Positions 12,101 through 22,690 are shown, counted from the stretch's first letter. The stretch: 64,000 bases of DNA from Arcuatula senhousia (GCA_963971305.1 OZ020306.1:68979022-69043021), one strand, 5' to 3'. Program-made: numbers and translations. Notes: a model not told the origin generated them from the letters alone.

Positions 12101-12843
12101 TCGAGGTCTAAAACCCACCAGGGATTGCCGATATTGCCAATAGAAGATTTAAAACACGTTCCTACTGAATAATTTTGAGACGTTCCATCGTCAACAGCAT
12201 TGCATGAATATCCCACAGATTGTCCATCATTAAATTCAGACGAGCTAGACGAATGTCTATGCAGTGCAAGGTTACAAAAACCAACTGAAAAAGATCAACT
12301 ATTAATTAAAACATAATTGAGTTTGAAAGTGGATGCTTGTTTGGTGAGTTCGATCTTGTTGCCAACCAAGCCTCGGTTTTAATACCGTCACGGCCAAGCT
12401 GGTGTTACCATGAGGGTCGATGCGTGGATGGGTTATTTCTAGTTGAATATATACCTCCTCATAAAAGAGGAAATTCAGATCAGATTCATGTCCGTTATCG
12501 ATATTGTTTTGTCCTTGTTCTATGGGCTACTAAATATAGGTCATTTCTCTTTGTAGAAAACGACATTGAAAGTAAACAGTGTTTAAAAGTACTGAATTAT
12601 TTCGTCTATAGCAGAATATAGTGCCCCTACCTGAAATGTTACTGTTTTATTTATTCAATGTTGCAAATAAATCGTAAATATATAACTGTCCCTTGCTCAG
12701 TGTTGAACATTTTTTGTTACTTTATCTAAAACCTACGTATTACCTTTACCGTCGGCTCCCTGTATGTTAAGGTACATAAATACTGCTGCAAACTGAAAAG
12801 TTAAATAAAATCTCATTCCAGTTTTGAGCCAAATGTTTTCCAT
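9122..12843 (-). CDS. FTP (fucolectin)-domain membrane protein, four exons
   Basis: Coding exons on the minus strand are 12843-12750, 12284-12036, 11186-11007 and 9537-9122, which join to 939 nt or 312 residues plus stop. Every intron is GT...AG with clean acceptors (TTTTTCAG, TTTTTTACAG, TTTACAG) and all three are phase 1, so the frame is continuous. Exon 1 starts at an ATG and encodes a hydrophobic signal peptide (about residues 1-30). Exons 2-3 form one FTP/fucolectin F-type lectin domain (about residues 33-174): NLAL near the start, CNAVDDG, NPWWVLDL, and the typical close LTFCEVQVY. Exon 4 gives a Thr/Ser/Cys-rich stalk with an acidic helix, then a transmembrane stretch (about 285-308) and a very short tail. 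The family binds fucosylated glycans, so an extracellular recognition role is inferred. Exon 2 could instead end at 12042, removing two residues. An untranslated first exon is possible. Confidence 0.85.
9562..10640. repeat. R4-type tandem-repeat element inside FTP intron 3
   Basis: Most of the 1,469-bp intron 3 is a repeat. Two or three units of about 190 bp carry AAGTTCAAAGGGCCATAACTC and AGATGATAAATGAGGATTTT (9595-9990). A different section with TCATCTGACAACTTTGACC follows, then a GACGACGACGGAC microsatellite (10560-10600), and the end AGCTCACATGGGCCAGGTGAGCTAAAA. The same order is seen at 61490-62684 and partly at 41603-42640. The minus-strand frame at 10148-10393 is a shadow. Confidence 0.7.
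10785..10940. repeat. Dispersed repeat shared with 45115-45235
   Basis: ATGTGCAAAAAAATCTTCAG...AATTAAAGGTAC...GAGATTCTGAAACAAGAAGAGTGACCATCC matches the region 45135-45230 in the same order and orientation. It lies within intron 3 of the FTP gene and has no coding potential. Confidence 0.5.
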
Positions 12844-14190
12844 GATGAACAAAATATGAAAAAAAAACTCCGTCTGACGTGATATTTAATTGTTACGCTA
12901 CTTAAAGAAATCACTTATTAAATCTTAATGAGGCTCCTTGTGAACATTCAATAAATAATATTTCTTCAAAAACAAATATACAAATACTAAGAAAGTCTGG
13001 ATAATTAGCAATTAAATAAAATATTATCGAGATTTAACATGTTTATATAGAAAGTTGGTCCGTGTATGATTTACATGCGAAGTAAAATGTTTACTTAGTT
13101 TCATCATGTCGATTCGATATATAGGTTATTGAACTTATTTATACTTCATTAAAGATCTTTTTTCTACAGTTTGTTTGGTTTTATCGTTTCTTTCTTTCTT
13201 GTCCTCAATCTTATACCATTAGATCTAATTATACATATAATTAACTCAGTTGTATTTGATATAGGTTATTGGACGTATTTATACTTCATAAATGGTTTCT
13301 ACAGTTTGTTTGTGTTTCCTATTGTTTCAAGTATTGTTTTGCCCTAAATCTTCTACCACGTACGTTTTAATCGGACGTAAGACTTAGGAAACTCTGAGTG
13401 TGACACAGATACAATCGAATACATGTTCTGTTGCAATGCGAACGTAAAGACTGGTTTACGCCTTTGTAACATCACGGTGTCCAACCCCCGTACAGTGCAT
13501 TCCGGAAGTAGTGCGTTTTTCAATGGTAAACAAGGAAAAAAAATTGATTGCTGACTAAGAAAACCTTGAATTTGAATACATTGAATTGTTCAAAAATACC
13601 TTTTGATTATGATTTGTGTAAAGGAAACCTTTGGTAAAATCAATGAATACACAAATACAACAATTTTTAATCCTTCGTCGTATACTTTTGAAAACGCATT
13701 AGGGTCATAATATTTTATTAGAAAACTCGACAGAAAAATCATATATATTTGGTACTATACAAACACTTATTTAATCTTCTAAGTATCAACAGAAACTTTA
13801 TAAGTATAGTTTTGGAAATCATTCAACAATTTGAGGCAAAACAACATACTTTGAAAGAAAATAAAGATCATAGTTTTTTCTTCACTGTACGGCCCGTTGC
13901 AATATTACTGTACGGTTCGTTGCGCGTACTCACTCTGAAACTGTACGGCCCGTTGCACTTTTTTGCGCATGATACCTGATGAAAAGTATCTAAACGAACC
14001 ATTCCGTATTCTTCTCATGTAGTAGACTTAACTTTAAATACGTTTTTAAATCAAACAGATATTAAGAGACTTTGTTTTAAAAATTATTATTAGTTAACGT
14101 TTCCTAGCCAACTCGTTAAGAGGCACTGTAAGATATTGCCAAGCATTCAAATAAAGACAACAAACATGTAATTAGTCTTGTTTGGACCGA
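12844..14190. other. Region upstream of the FTP gene
   Basis: No further exon could be supported. It contains a tandem duplication of about 140 bp: ATAGGTTATTGAACTTATTTAT at 13121 and ATAGGTTATTGGACGTATTTAT at 13261, each followed by CTACAGTTTGTTTG. It also contains a threefold CTGTACGG(C/T)(C/T)CGTTGC motif at 13885-13960. If the FTP promoter directly abuts its start codon it lies in the first few hundred bases here, but no TATA box is convincing. Confidence 0.45.
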
Positions 14191-14194
14191 AGAG

Positions 14195-14465
14195 ATGAAT
14201 ATGCCCCTAACAGCAGAGTCCAGCTTGTATGATACGAAAACCATGACTGCTGATCATAGTGGGCCAACGTGTGTGGAAAGTGCCACGCTTCATGACGTAA
14301 AATACCCCTTTGTGGACCGTCAAGTTAGTGCGCCACATAAGCTAAGTTTTTCGCCTCTCTCCTTTTCTGTTCAAAATTAACTGTTCACGTGTTTCCCGCT
14401 GACCCCACATTTCTCATCATGTTCATTTTATCATACGTTCGTGTCCATCGCCTATAAATAAACTA
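14195..14465 (-). mobile_element. R1 retroposon fragment
   Basis: On the minus strand this reads as the middle of the R1 element: the stretch with CACACGTTGGCCCACTATGA, the AAGCGTGGCAC and GTCCACAAAGGGG blocks, and the GAACATGATGA-type segment near its start. Both termini are missing. The full member at 23666-24162 serves as reference. Confidence 0.6.
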
Positions 14466-14716
14466 TATAGCGTTGCTTGGGGGTAAAACACAAACCCACT
14501 AACTCATTTGCTCGGGATATAGTAGACATTGACTGTGGCTGTATAATATTATTAAATATTATAATAAAGCAAAATAAAGCAAAAAACTATAAAGGAACAA
14601 TACCTGAAGGGGGTGTAACTTCCCATATATTGTTTGTCTTTGAAATTTCCGGTTGTTACATTTAGTTTTGGTCGTTAGTACTTTTTGGTTTTTGGTCTTT
14701 CAATTTGTTGATCCGA

Positions 14717-14762
14717 ATGCAGCTGATGAGAGGTTACTCCTTGAAATATCGTTATACAGCAT
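14717..14762 (+). ncRNA. Hammerhead ribozyme-like motif, degraded copy
   Basis: The core CTGATGA (14723-14729) is followed by helix II GAGG/CCTT around TTACT, then GAAA (14743-14746) and an AT-rich helix III around CG, then CAGCAT as the 3' strand of helix I. Compared with its relative at 40065-40110, helix I (ATGCAG against CAGCAT) has one A-A mismatch and helix III has one U-U mismatch. The flanks (CCAAATTAA and TTTATACCCG downstream) are also shared, so both belong to one dispersed family. Activity of this copy is doubtful. Confidence 0.5.
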
Positions 14763-14929
14763 AGCCAAATTAAGCCTTTATACCCGTTTTTGTATTTGTA
14801 TTTGTATTTATGGACGTACGACTGGAATAGGTTTTCGGATCTAAAGGTATATGATTGGGTGTACATAGAAAAAAAAAACACCAAAAGAACAAAAACAACC
14901 AAAAACCGTACAGGTATAATAGAAGAGGA

Positions 14930-15505
14930 ATGACAGACTGAATGTCTCAATTAAGTCAGGAGTTCCTCAGGGTTCTGTACTGGTACCCAGTCTTTTCCTT
15001 TTTACATTAACGACATTCCAGTAGGTTTAATATATCAACAATAGAATTATTTGCCGATCACACTATTGCGTATTTACATGTAGCTTTTATATCAGTTCCT
15101 CCCGGTAAAATCGCAGTCATACAAATCAATAGTAAACCTTAAGTGGAGTATGCCTGGTACGTGTGGGATTCATTAACACAGGAAGACATAAAAAGATATG
15201 GAAGAAGTGCAGCGCAGGACTGCAAGGTATATGAATGCCTATAGTCGCTCCCATAATACACCAAGCGTAAGTGACATAATTTATGATCTGATCTTGAGAT
15301 CCCTAGCAAACCACAAAACAGACACCACTGGACAATGCTTTATAAAATCTCTAGGGAAAAACGATGAAGATCGTCTAATTAAACTAAACCGGATCACTAG
15401 ACACATGACCCGCATCTCCTACCAAATTCAACAGTCTCGTCTTCAAATCCGTCAACAAACTTTCTTTCCCCGAACAATACGAAACTGAAACAACCTTCCT
15501 TTGAG
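14930..15505 (+). pseudogene. LINE reverse transcriptase, 3' remnant
   Basis: Frame pieces spell the palm and tail of a Jockey/CR1-type non-LTR reverse transcriptase. GVPQGS is at 14959-14976 (motif B). LFADH at 15048-15062 stands where LFADD is expected (the catalytic second Asp replaced by His). After a frame change come EYAWYVWD, then MEEVQRRTARYMN (15198 onward) and the usual C-terminal FFPRTIRN followed by a TGA where Trp is expected and NNLP beyond it (15486-15505). At least two frameshifts, the D-to-H change and this stop make it non-functional. The 5' part is absent. Confidence 0.75.
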
Positions 15506-16191
15506 CGCTGTCCTGGCTACGGTGCAACAAAACAAAAAAATATATTCTTCAGTCTGAGAATATTCTCAACTCCATTAGTAATTACTCAGACTTACTGTAG
15601 GTTTTTAATGAAGTTTTGTGGGGGTGGGGCCTGAGTGAATCATCTGAGTCATTCAAGGCAGCTATCTCAGCACTTCAACACTAAATTAACATTTCTTCGT
15701 TGTACATAGTTTTCTCTTAACTAAAAAAAATATATAGTTGAATAATATTATCTATATAAACCTTCCTATCGCACTGTCGGCGTATATTTGCAAAAAATTC
15801 AATACTTTGAAGTCAGTATATTAAGTAGACGTAGAAGAGACGGTTTGTTGCGTGCAATGCATTGTGGTATATGTGGTATATATATGAGTACTATTTTACT
15901 TAGAGAGCCAGGGGTTAAAAAGAGGTCATTGAAAAGAAGCATTGAAAACCTCGGACATTGATTGTTGTACGAACCTATCAAATGGATTGGACTTGTCAAA
16001 CTCCTCAAAGTTCCAGTTCCCGGTCAAACACCTCGTTCATAGTTAGTTTTGAAGACCACTTGTGTACTAGGTTTACATGTCACACTTCTCTCGCGCAGTT
16101 TCTTTAACTCTTCGCCCCTTTAAAATACTGCGTAACTGCTTGAAACCGGTTTTAAAATAATCTCGCACAATAGTTTTATATGTTTTTTACG
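15506..16191. other. 3' flank of the PLE copy, no gene seen
   Basis: This lies between the LINE tail and the PLE stop. I looked on the minus strand for the GIY-YIG endonuclease that many Penelope-like elements carry after the reverse transcriptase and found none. The 69-codon minus frame at 15799-16008 has no domain features. Confidence 0.4.
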
Positions 16192-17042
16192 TTAATGAAT
16201 TAGGAAAAATATGCGCATTATTTTAGCAACGTGCCGTACAGTTTGATTTCCATAAAAAGCAACGGGCCGAGAGATAGAAATACCGTATTTGTAAACAAGC
16301 ACATGATGTCGTCCGTATTTCTTGAGTGATGACAACAACCTGGGAGCAACGTACCCCTGTGTTAACAATTTGCTTGCCAGTCGTGTAGCTCTATCAAGGA
16401 AGTCGTTGTACTCCCCACATGCTCTGGAATAACGAATCAATTGTGATACGTAAACTCCATATGCTGGAGCGGACGGAATGTTGCTACACAGAAAGGGAAA
16501 GTTAACTATTGGAAAGTTGAAGTCATCACGTTTGTCATAAAGCCTTGTACAAAGCCTTCCTTGTGTGTCAATTTCGAGAAATAGATCCAAATATGAAGCA
16601 GACCTGCTAGAATCTGTAGTGTCCTTTATCTCAAGTTCCTTCGGATATATTAGATGTAAATAGTCACCAAATCGAGGAGTGTTTAGTGAAAGGACATCAT
16701 CAATATAACGAAATGTGAGATTGAAGGATAAAGCAAGTTTGCGGTCCTTTTTGTCTAGAAGTGATTGTAAGAAGTCTGCTTCATATGAATGAAGAAACAA
16801 ATCGGCAAGCAATGGTGCACAATTTGTGCCCATTGGGATACCTATTGTTTGCTGAAAAACACGTCCACCAAACTGTACAATTATGTTGTCGATTAGAAAG
16901 TTGAGCATTTCTATTATATGATCATCTGTAAATTTGTTTTTCTTGCTAGACTCTTGGATGACAAAGAGCCTGTTAAGATAGAACAAAAAAGATGACGCTA
17001 CTTCATCATTTGTTCGTGTGAGTTGACCGAAGCACATATAAT
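16192..17042 (-). pseudogene. Penelope-like element reverse transcriptase, partial (PLE-A)
   Basis: An intact minus-strand frame carries the C-terminal two thirds of a Penelope-like reverse transcriptase. It contains the thumb-side FTDDHIIEMLNFL and GGRVFQQ, motif B IGIPMGTNCAPLLADLF, motif C FRYIDDVL with both catalytic Asp, then SASYLDLFLEID and the conserved NFPFLCSNIPSAPAYGVY stretch. The frame opens further upstream to 17118, but TTGTTTTCAG just before 17042 is a good splice acceptor, so the first 25 or so frame codons are probably intronic. Motif A and the N-terminal domain are missing, and no GIY-YIG domain follows. It is therefore a truncated copy, though this exon is unbroken. Its left-right mirror is described at 17111-19720. 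Confidence 0.75.
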
Positions 17043-17110
17043 CTGAAAACAAGAAGAATATGTTGTAACTATGTAGAAAGTTCAACAATTTTAGCTGTTG
17101 CGAACGATTC

Positions 17111-19720
17111 TTGAACAAAGCGTGTCCACCTTATAATAAATAACTTCGTTACCGGTCCTATACCGGTATCTAAGTCCAAAGGTCCCGTAAATATTTGCGG
17201 ACCGAAACGGAATGTAAACTTGATCTCAGTAACCCGTAAAGGTGGACTGGCATACAGTACATACCAAAAAGGAGTTTAATAACTATAATTAAGGGTTTAG
17301 AAAAAAGTGTGGGTAACTGATATTTCAGTGAAATTCCAAAGTTCAAAGGGTCCTAACTCTGTAAAAAAATTGCGGACCGGAACAACGCGTTTACTTGATC
17401 TTTAACTCATCATGGTAAGACTCACCTACCAAAAATCAGTTTAAAGTTTAATATTTATAATATATAAGGTTAAAAAAAAGTGCGCAAAAGTTATTGTGAC
17501 AGCGAGAGGGCCGGGCCGGACAGACACACAAACGCGCAGACGGAGTGCAAACCTAAAGTCCCCTTCGGATATTGTCGGTAGGGGACTGATAAAAACTAAA
17601 CTAAGTTTAAATGTTTAAACCTTTATTTCTGATATTGAAATTTAAAGTATTAAAAAGTGCCTCAAAAGCCTGAACGAGGACGCGAAAGAGGGAAGCGCCT
17701 GGCTGGAAGGAACAGGACGAAAAGAAAAGCGTCAGAAGATTATAGATCCAGACTGATCATTCAAGTTTCATTTTTTTTTAAATTTCCTTTAGTAATTTTT
17801 CTAAACTAAAAAAAATTATGAATAAAGAATTAATGAAGATACTTGTATCATAAGCTGCTGTCTTGTAAGTCTTCCTCCTGCTGCATTTTAATTATGAGGG
17901 AAAAAACAGAGCTATACATGTACTAACTTTTCTTTTTCTAAACGATTTATTGTAACACGCCCCTAACTGAAATGGATTAATAAATGTCCCTATAAGGCAC
18001 TTTTGATATATTTGACACGTTTGATATTTTTTTACTTCAGAATTCGTACTGCTTTGACCAGTGCCGTGTTTTCATCTCCATGTCATTACTCTATGCCATT
18101 ACATTAGTTACGACGGATAAACGAATACAAAGCGAGGTCTTTGTGACGCCGTGTTTCCTTCGCACCACCTTCGGAGAGCTTCTTGTTTTATTCGTACCCC
18201 CATCGTAAGATAAATTAAGCCGACGACACTTAGAAGGCAACACGAAATCAGAAGATGCTTTCACGAAGGCATCACGATAGAAAGGATGGATTAACGAACA
18301 CAACACGAACAAGGACCTTCGCACGAACCTTCAGGAATTTTTTAACACGTTAAAAAAATAGGAAGGCATTACGAAGTTGCTCCCGAAGTTGGAATATTTC
18401 AGCCGATGGTGCTACGATGGTAAAAGATGGCAACACGAATAGCGCGATTTGAATACGATCACCATAATCGTGTTTCCATCGGGGTCAAAATCGGGATAGT
18501 GTGACGCCAGCATAATTGTTTAACATGTTTAAAAACTGCCGAAGGTTCGTGCGAAGGCCAATCTTCGTGTTGTATTCGTAATTCCATCTTTTGCATCGTA
18601 ATACCTTCGTGATTGGATCTTATCATTTCGTGTTGCGTTCTTATTGTCGTCTGTTACATTTATCTTACGATGGCGACACGAATGAAACGAGAAGTTATCC
18701 GATGGTCCCCGATTGGAACACGACGTCGTAAGGGCCTCGCTTTATATTCGTATAGCCGTCGTAATTAGAGTAATGGCATAGGGTAATGGCATGGCGATGG
18801 AAACACGGCACTGTTAAGAAGCAAGATGTCTAAATACAAAATTTTGTAGCAGTTTGCATTTTGTCGTATGGTTCATTTTCTTTTAAGTTTTACTTCATTT
18901 TTTATATACTAGAACTTATTTTCGTATTCTTCACTACATTAAATGTATTTGTACGAAAGATAAAAATTAAGGGACGGACATCTATTTAATCTTTTGCCCA
19001 TCGTTTCTATGTACTATGATTAAGACACATTAACTTTAAGTTTATAATGGTGGTCATCATTTTTCTATTTGCAATATCTTAGCTTTTCAGGATAAATGCG
19101 CTTCCCAGACAAAACCAGGAGAAGACAGCCATGATTTAGAGCATTCTGATGCTTTCCTTTTCATTCTGTTCTTTCCTGCCAGGCGCTTTCGTATTCCGCG
19201 TCTTCGTCCAGGCTTTGGTGGCATCTTTTAATACGTAAATTTCAATATCAGAAATAAAGGTTTAAACATTTCAAACTCACTTCAGTTTTCATCAGTCCCC
19301 TACTGACAAAAGCAGAAGGGGGCTTTAGGTTTTTCACTCCGTCGCTCCGTGTGTGTGTCTGTCCGGCCCGGTCCTCACATTGTGACAATACGTTTTCCAC
19401 ACTTTTTTTTGAAAAACTTATACGTGTATATAGATATTGGAATGTGAGTATACCATGATGAGTTTAAGATCAAGTTATCGTGTCGTTCCAGTCCGCAAAC
19501 TTTTAGAGGAGTTAGGACACTTTGAACTTGCAGTGTCACACACTTTTTTCTAAACCCTAATAGTTATTAAATTGCATTTTTTGTATGCAAGTCCATCATT
19601 ACGGGTTACAGATCAAGTTTACGTTCCGTTTCGGTCCGCAAATGTTTACGGGAAGTTAAGACTTTTATATGGGACCGATAAGGAAGTATGTATTGTAAGG
19701 TGACCACGCTTTGGCTAAAC
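17111..19720. repeat. Head-to-head inverted PLE 5' regions
   Basis: Left arm 17111-17752 and right arm about 19128-19720 are inverted copies with many matched blocks: AAGTTCAAAGGGTCCTAAC, GGGCCGGACAGACACACA, CCCCT-AC-GACA, TTTAAACCTTTATTTCTGATATTG and AAGCGCCTGGC. Each arm contains, pointing inward, a short Lys/Arg-rich start such as MPPKPGRRRG (minus strand from 19229). The left arm runs straight into PLE-A. The right arm, outward, is followed at 20195-20275 by a matching piece of the same PLE region. The 1.4 kb between arms holds a separate MITE. Confidence 0.7.
18059..18813. mobile_element. MITE with TIR CAGTGCCGTGTTT, 755 bp
   Basis: The ends CAGTGCCGTGTTTTCATC and GATGGAAACACGGCACTG are inverted repeats. 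Similarity runs inward about 80 bp, through ATGCCATTAC and TACGACGG to AAAGCGAGG. The interior is rich in CGTA/CTTCGT words. It contains a shared segment GTCAAAATCGGGATAGTGTG followed by ACGCCAGCATAA (18485-18517), also found at 20757-20790, which looks like the end of yet another element inserted within. No transposase frame is present and no target duplication is clear. Confidence 0.7.
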
Positions 19721-20194
19721 TTGTTGAACTTTATGCCAAAAGTACGGAAGCCCGTTGGGATCATTTTGGTAATCTAAAAATCAATATAACGCGCTTTTAT
19801 CAATTCTCCCGAAATAACACGCTTCTATTCAATAAAAACGCGTTTCTTGCGCGTTATAACGGGTTACTCTCGCGTAACATTCTTAGACTTTGAAAGAGCT
19901 TAATAAATCAAGTAACATCAGTTTTCTTTGCTATTTTCAGTCTCTACATTAAGATATTACATGCATCCACTCTTACTTGTCGACATCATGGACATGCAGC
20001 GTGGGTATACTAAGAATTAAAGTCATAGTTTTATCTTTTATCCATATATACGAATAATAAGAGCAACGGACATATTGTAGACTGAACTATAATTTTATTG
20101 CAAAACAAGTTATTCCAATTTACATTTTATTGCAAAACGGGTTGTCCTATTTAATAGCGCCATTTTCAATAACAATGCATGCTTTGTTGTAATT

Positions 20195-20275
20195 TTTCTA
20201 CATAGTTACAACATATTCTTGCTGTTTTCAGATTATGTGTGCTTCAGTCAACTCACACAGGGCACGAACAAAACA
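20195..20275 (+). pseudogene. PLE exon-start fragment
   Basis: CTACATAGTTACAACATATTC, then a splice-acceptor-like TGTTTTCAG, then ATTATGTGTGCTTCAGTCAAC match the minus-strand region 17080-17012 of PLE-A, including its presumed intron/exon border. Similarity stops after ACGAACAAA. Two related segments with CTACTCTTACTGGTCGACATC follow at about 19945-20005 and 20310-20380 as an internal direct duplication. Confidence 0.6.
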
Positions 20276-20489
20276 AGATAAAGCAATATCACCTTTTTCT
20301 GTTCTGTCGTTATAGCCTCTACACATTAGCTTTAAATCAAATGTCTCATCTACTCTTACTGGTCGACATCAGGGACAGAAGGGTATATTTGAAAAGCCTT
20401 CGTTTAAACTTGTTATGGAAGCAGCAAAGGACAATTTATATACAACATGTACAATAAACTATATAATCTTATTGGTAATCGTGTTATTA

Positions 20490-20790
20490 CATTTCATACT
20501 TCGTATAACCCTCGGGATGCATCGTAGACCCATCGTATGCTAAACATAGCGTCGTACAGCCATCGTATAACTTCGTTTCTCCATCGAGTCTAATTCACGA
20601 TTAATCTTGATAACATCGTAACAACTTCGTAATCGGTTCGCAGCCATTCGTATTTGCTACTTTTCTAATCGTTTAGCCATCTGTTCTAATCGTATATCCT
20701 TCGGCTTTGATTTTGATTTCTAGCAACTTCGGGACTAACTTCGTGTGTCCATCGTATGTCAAAATCGGGACAGTGTGACGCCAGCATAAC
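20490..20790. repeat. CATCGTA/CTTCGTA-rich repeat
   Basis: The stretch is unusually rich in CATCGTA, CTTCGTAA and CCATCGT words. It ends GTCAAAATCGGGACAGTGTGACGCCAGCATAA, nearly identical to 18485-18517. This points to a MITE family whose end reads TTATGCTGGCGTCACACTG on the other strand. The opposite terminus was not found. Confidence 0.5.
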
Positions 20791-20855
20791 AAATACATGA
20801 AATACATGCAGCTTAGTTTGATAAGCCGTGCTGTTCTCTTGTTTGTATTGTTGAA

Positions 20856-21330
20856 ATGTAGTGAGTGAGTTTGTGTTTTACGCCCCCGCAACATAATTTA
20901 GGTTAATTGAGGGCAGTGAACATGAAAATGATGATAAAATGAACATGAAATGATGCCATGATATGAAATATGGTGTGGGGTGGGAAACAAAGGAAACAGC
21001 AAATTTTGAAGAACCACAGACAAAAGGAGAGATGGGTAGGGGTAGAAAATTCAGCCTATGTGGTGCACTACTTGGCGGTCCACAAAGGAATCTTAAACGT
21101 GCATGAAGTGTGGCCTTCTCCACAGACGTTGGCCCACAATGGTTTGCGGTCAGGTTTTCTGCATTATAGCCTGACGACCCCGGCATTCATTATGACAGGG
21201 CTGCCCCATTCAACCACATTGGGCACGCATCCCAGTCGATTTATGGGCTAAGCGGCCTGACCTGATGTCAGATTTCTGAGCGCTCTTTAGTGGCTTTTTA
21301 CCGACAAGCTTAGAGCTGCTGCGGACATCT
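20856..21330 (+). mobile_element. R1 retroposon copy
   Basis: It begins GTGAGTGAGTTTGTGTTTTACGC, passes through GAACATGAAA, GGGTAGGGGTAGAAAATT, GGTCCACAAAGGAATC, CGGTCAGGTTTTC and GACGACCCCGGC, and stops at CTGCTGCGGAC, lacking the last 25 or so bases of the reference copy. Frames on both strands (20878-21251) are by-products of its higher GC content. Confidence 0.75.
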
Positions 21331-21345
21331 AGCACAAAATTTTGC

Positions 21346-22114
21346 TTAAACTGGAATCAGGGGCCGTCCTTAACTTGCAGTGAAGTACGAACGTTTATTC
21401 CAGTGAAGAACATTACTGGAAGCGCTATTCCTTTGCTTTGTTTTTCTTCAATGTTTCTAATGTAAGTTTGCGTCATTCATATATACTCGATATTTCATGA
21501 TCATGTTTAGATTTCATTTATCAAAATAGAAGTTTAAACCAATTTACGAAAACAATTAATTATTAGAACAGACTTACAGCAGGAACTGATTACTTTTCTG
21601 GAGCACATGAGCCCACTCTCGTTACGACTTGAGTTCATGTTGTTTATTTCCGTTCAGTTATTTTTGTATTTGTACAATGTATGTTTTGTGTTTCTTCCTT
21701 CTGTTCTCGTTCATTTTTACTTGTTTTGTCGTTGCCTTTTCAGACTTTTGACACTCAACGGCCTATTAATGCATCTTTGCTAAATCCATATATACATCAG
21801 TGTTACATGTTACACAGCGATTCGTAAGGGAATAAGATCTTAAATGGAACTTTGAGGCTCATTCCATTATATTTTACTGGTGTTTGCAAAGTGTTTTTAA
21901 TAAAATACTAACAGTGCTTCAACTCAAAAGTAGAGCGACTTTGTGTCAATGAATCAAACTCATAAGTCATTTATAAAATGTGGATTAAAAAAGAGAAAAG
22001 TTGTTAAAAGTAACCGGACTTTACGAAAGAAGCTTTTTGGACATTATTAATGCCACCCGCTTTGGTACCCAATGTCCTAAGACGAATCACAGGGGCTTGA
22101 ATTAGATCAAATTT
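21346..22114. other. Spacer with an R2 copy
   Basis: No gene is seen. At 21640-21775 lies a minus-strand R2 member (TTCCGTTCAGTTATTTTTGTA through GTCGTTGCCTTTTCAGACTTTTGACA). The rest is AT-rich and featureless. Confidence 0.5.
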
Positions 22115-22690
22115 GGACTAGGGTTGATAAGGGCCATTTTTGGCCCAAAAATTTTTTTGTTGGAATTTAAGTAAAAATTGTGACAAGACTTAGTTAAATG
22201 TCAGTACTTTAATGCTTCATAGATAATTTAATATTTTTGACCAAACTGTGACGTCATAGTGACGTCAAAATTGAACAAATTGCACAAAATTGACCAAATC
22301 GGCTGTTTTTTAGCATATTTTTAATAATTTTCGCTCTGGGAAGTGACCGCAACACCCATGTACCACAAAATCCTTTTGGTAACAACTAAAGTTGGTCTTG
22401 AAAAATATTTTCCCAAAGTATCTATTTGGTACATGGCTGTACACACTACTATTGAAAACAAAATAAGCATGAAAATAATTAAAAAAACGCTAATTTTGAC
22501 CAAATGTTGAAAATCTTCCAACTTGTAATGCCATTTTCTATATATAGATTAAATGGATTGAAATAATTTTCATTGTTTATTATGTCCCTATCCCTTGCCT
22601 AAGAAAATAACACAGTGAATGTAGAATACTAGAACTTTTAATTTTCAGCCATATTTTGAGGCCAAAAACAGGCCTTATCAGCCCTGGTCC
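22115..22690. mobile_element. MITE with TIR GGAC(T/C)AGGG(T/C)TGATAAGG, 576 bp
   Basis: GGACTAGGGTTGATAAGGGCC at the left is the inverse of GGCCTTATCAGCCCTGGTCC at the right, and inside both is a TTTTTGGCC block. TTT on both sides may be a 3-bp target duplication. The interior is non-coding. The minus-strand 66-codon frame at 22321-22521 has no recognised domain. Two CREB-type palindromes lie inside (see 22249-22267). Confidence 0.7.
22249..22267. promoter_or_regulatory. Pair of cAMP-response-element palindromes
   Basis: TGACGTCA occurs at 22249-22256 and 22260-22267, 11 bp centre to centre, so on the same face of the helix. This is the full CREB/ATF consensus twice. Being inside a MITE, it could be a portable enhancer or merely a feature of the element. 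No nearby host gene start is known. Confidence 0.35.

Noticed and set aside
12337..12621. 94-codon plus frame
   Set aside because: It lies in intron 1 of the minus-strand FTP gene and shows no recognised domain.
13975..14000. CTGATGA word tested as a hammerhead core
   Set aside because: No GAAA at the proper distance and no flanking complementarity.
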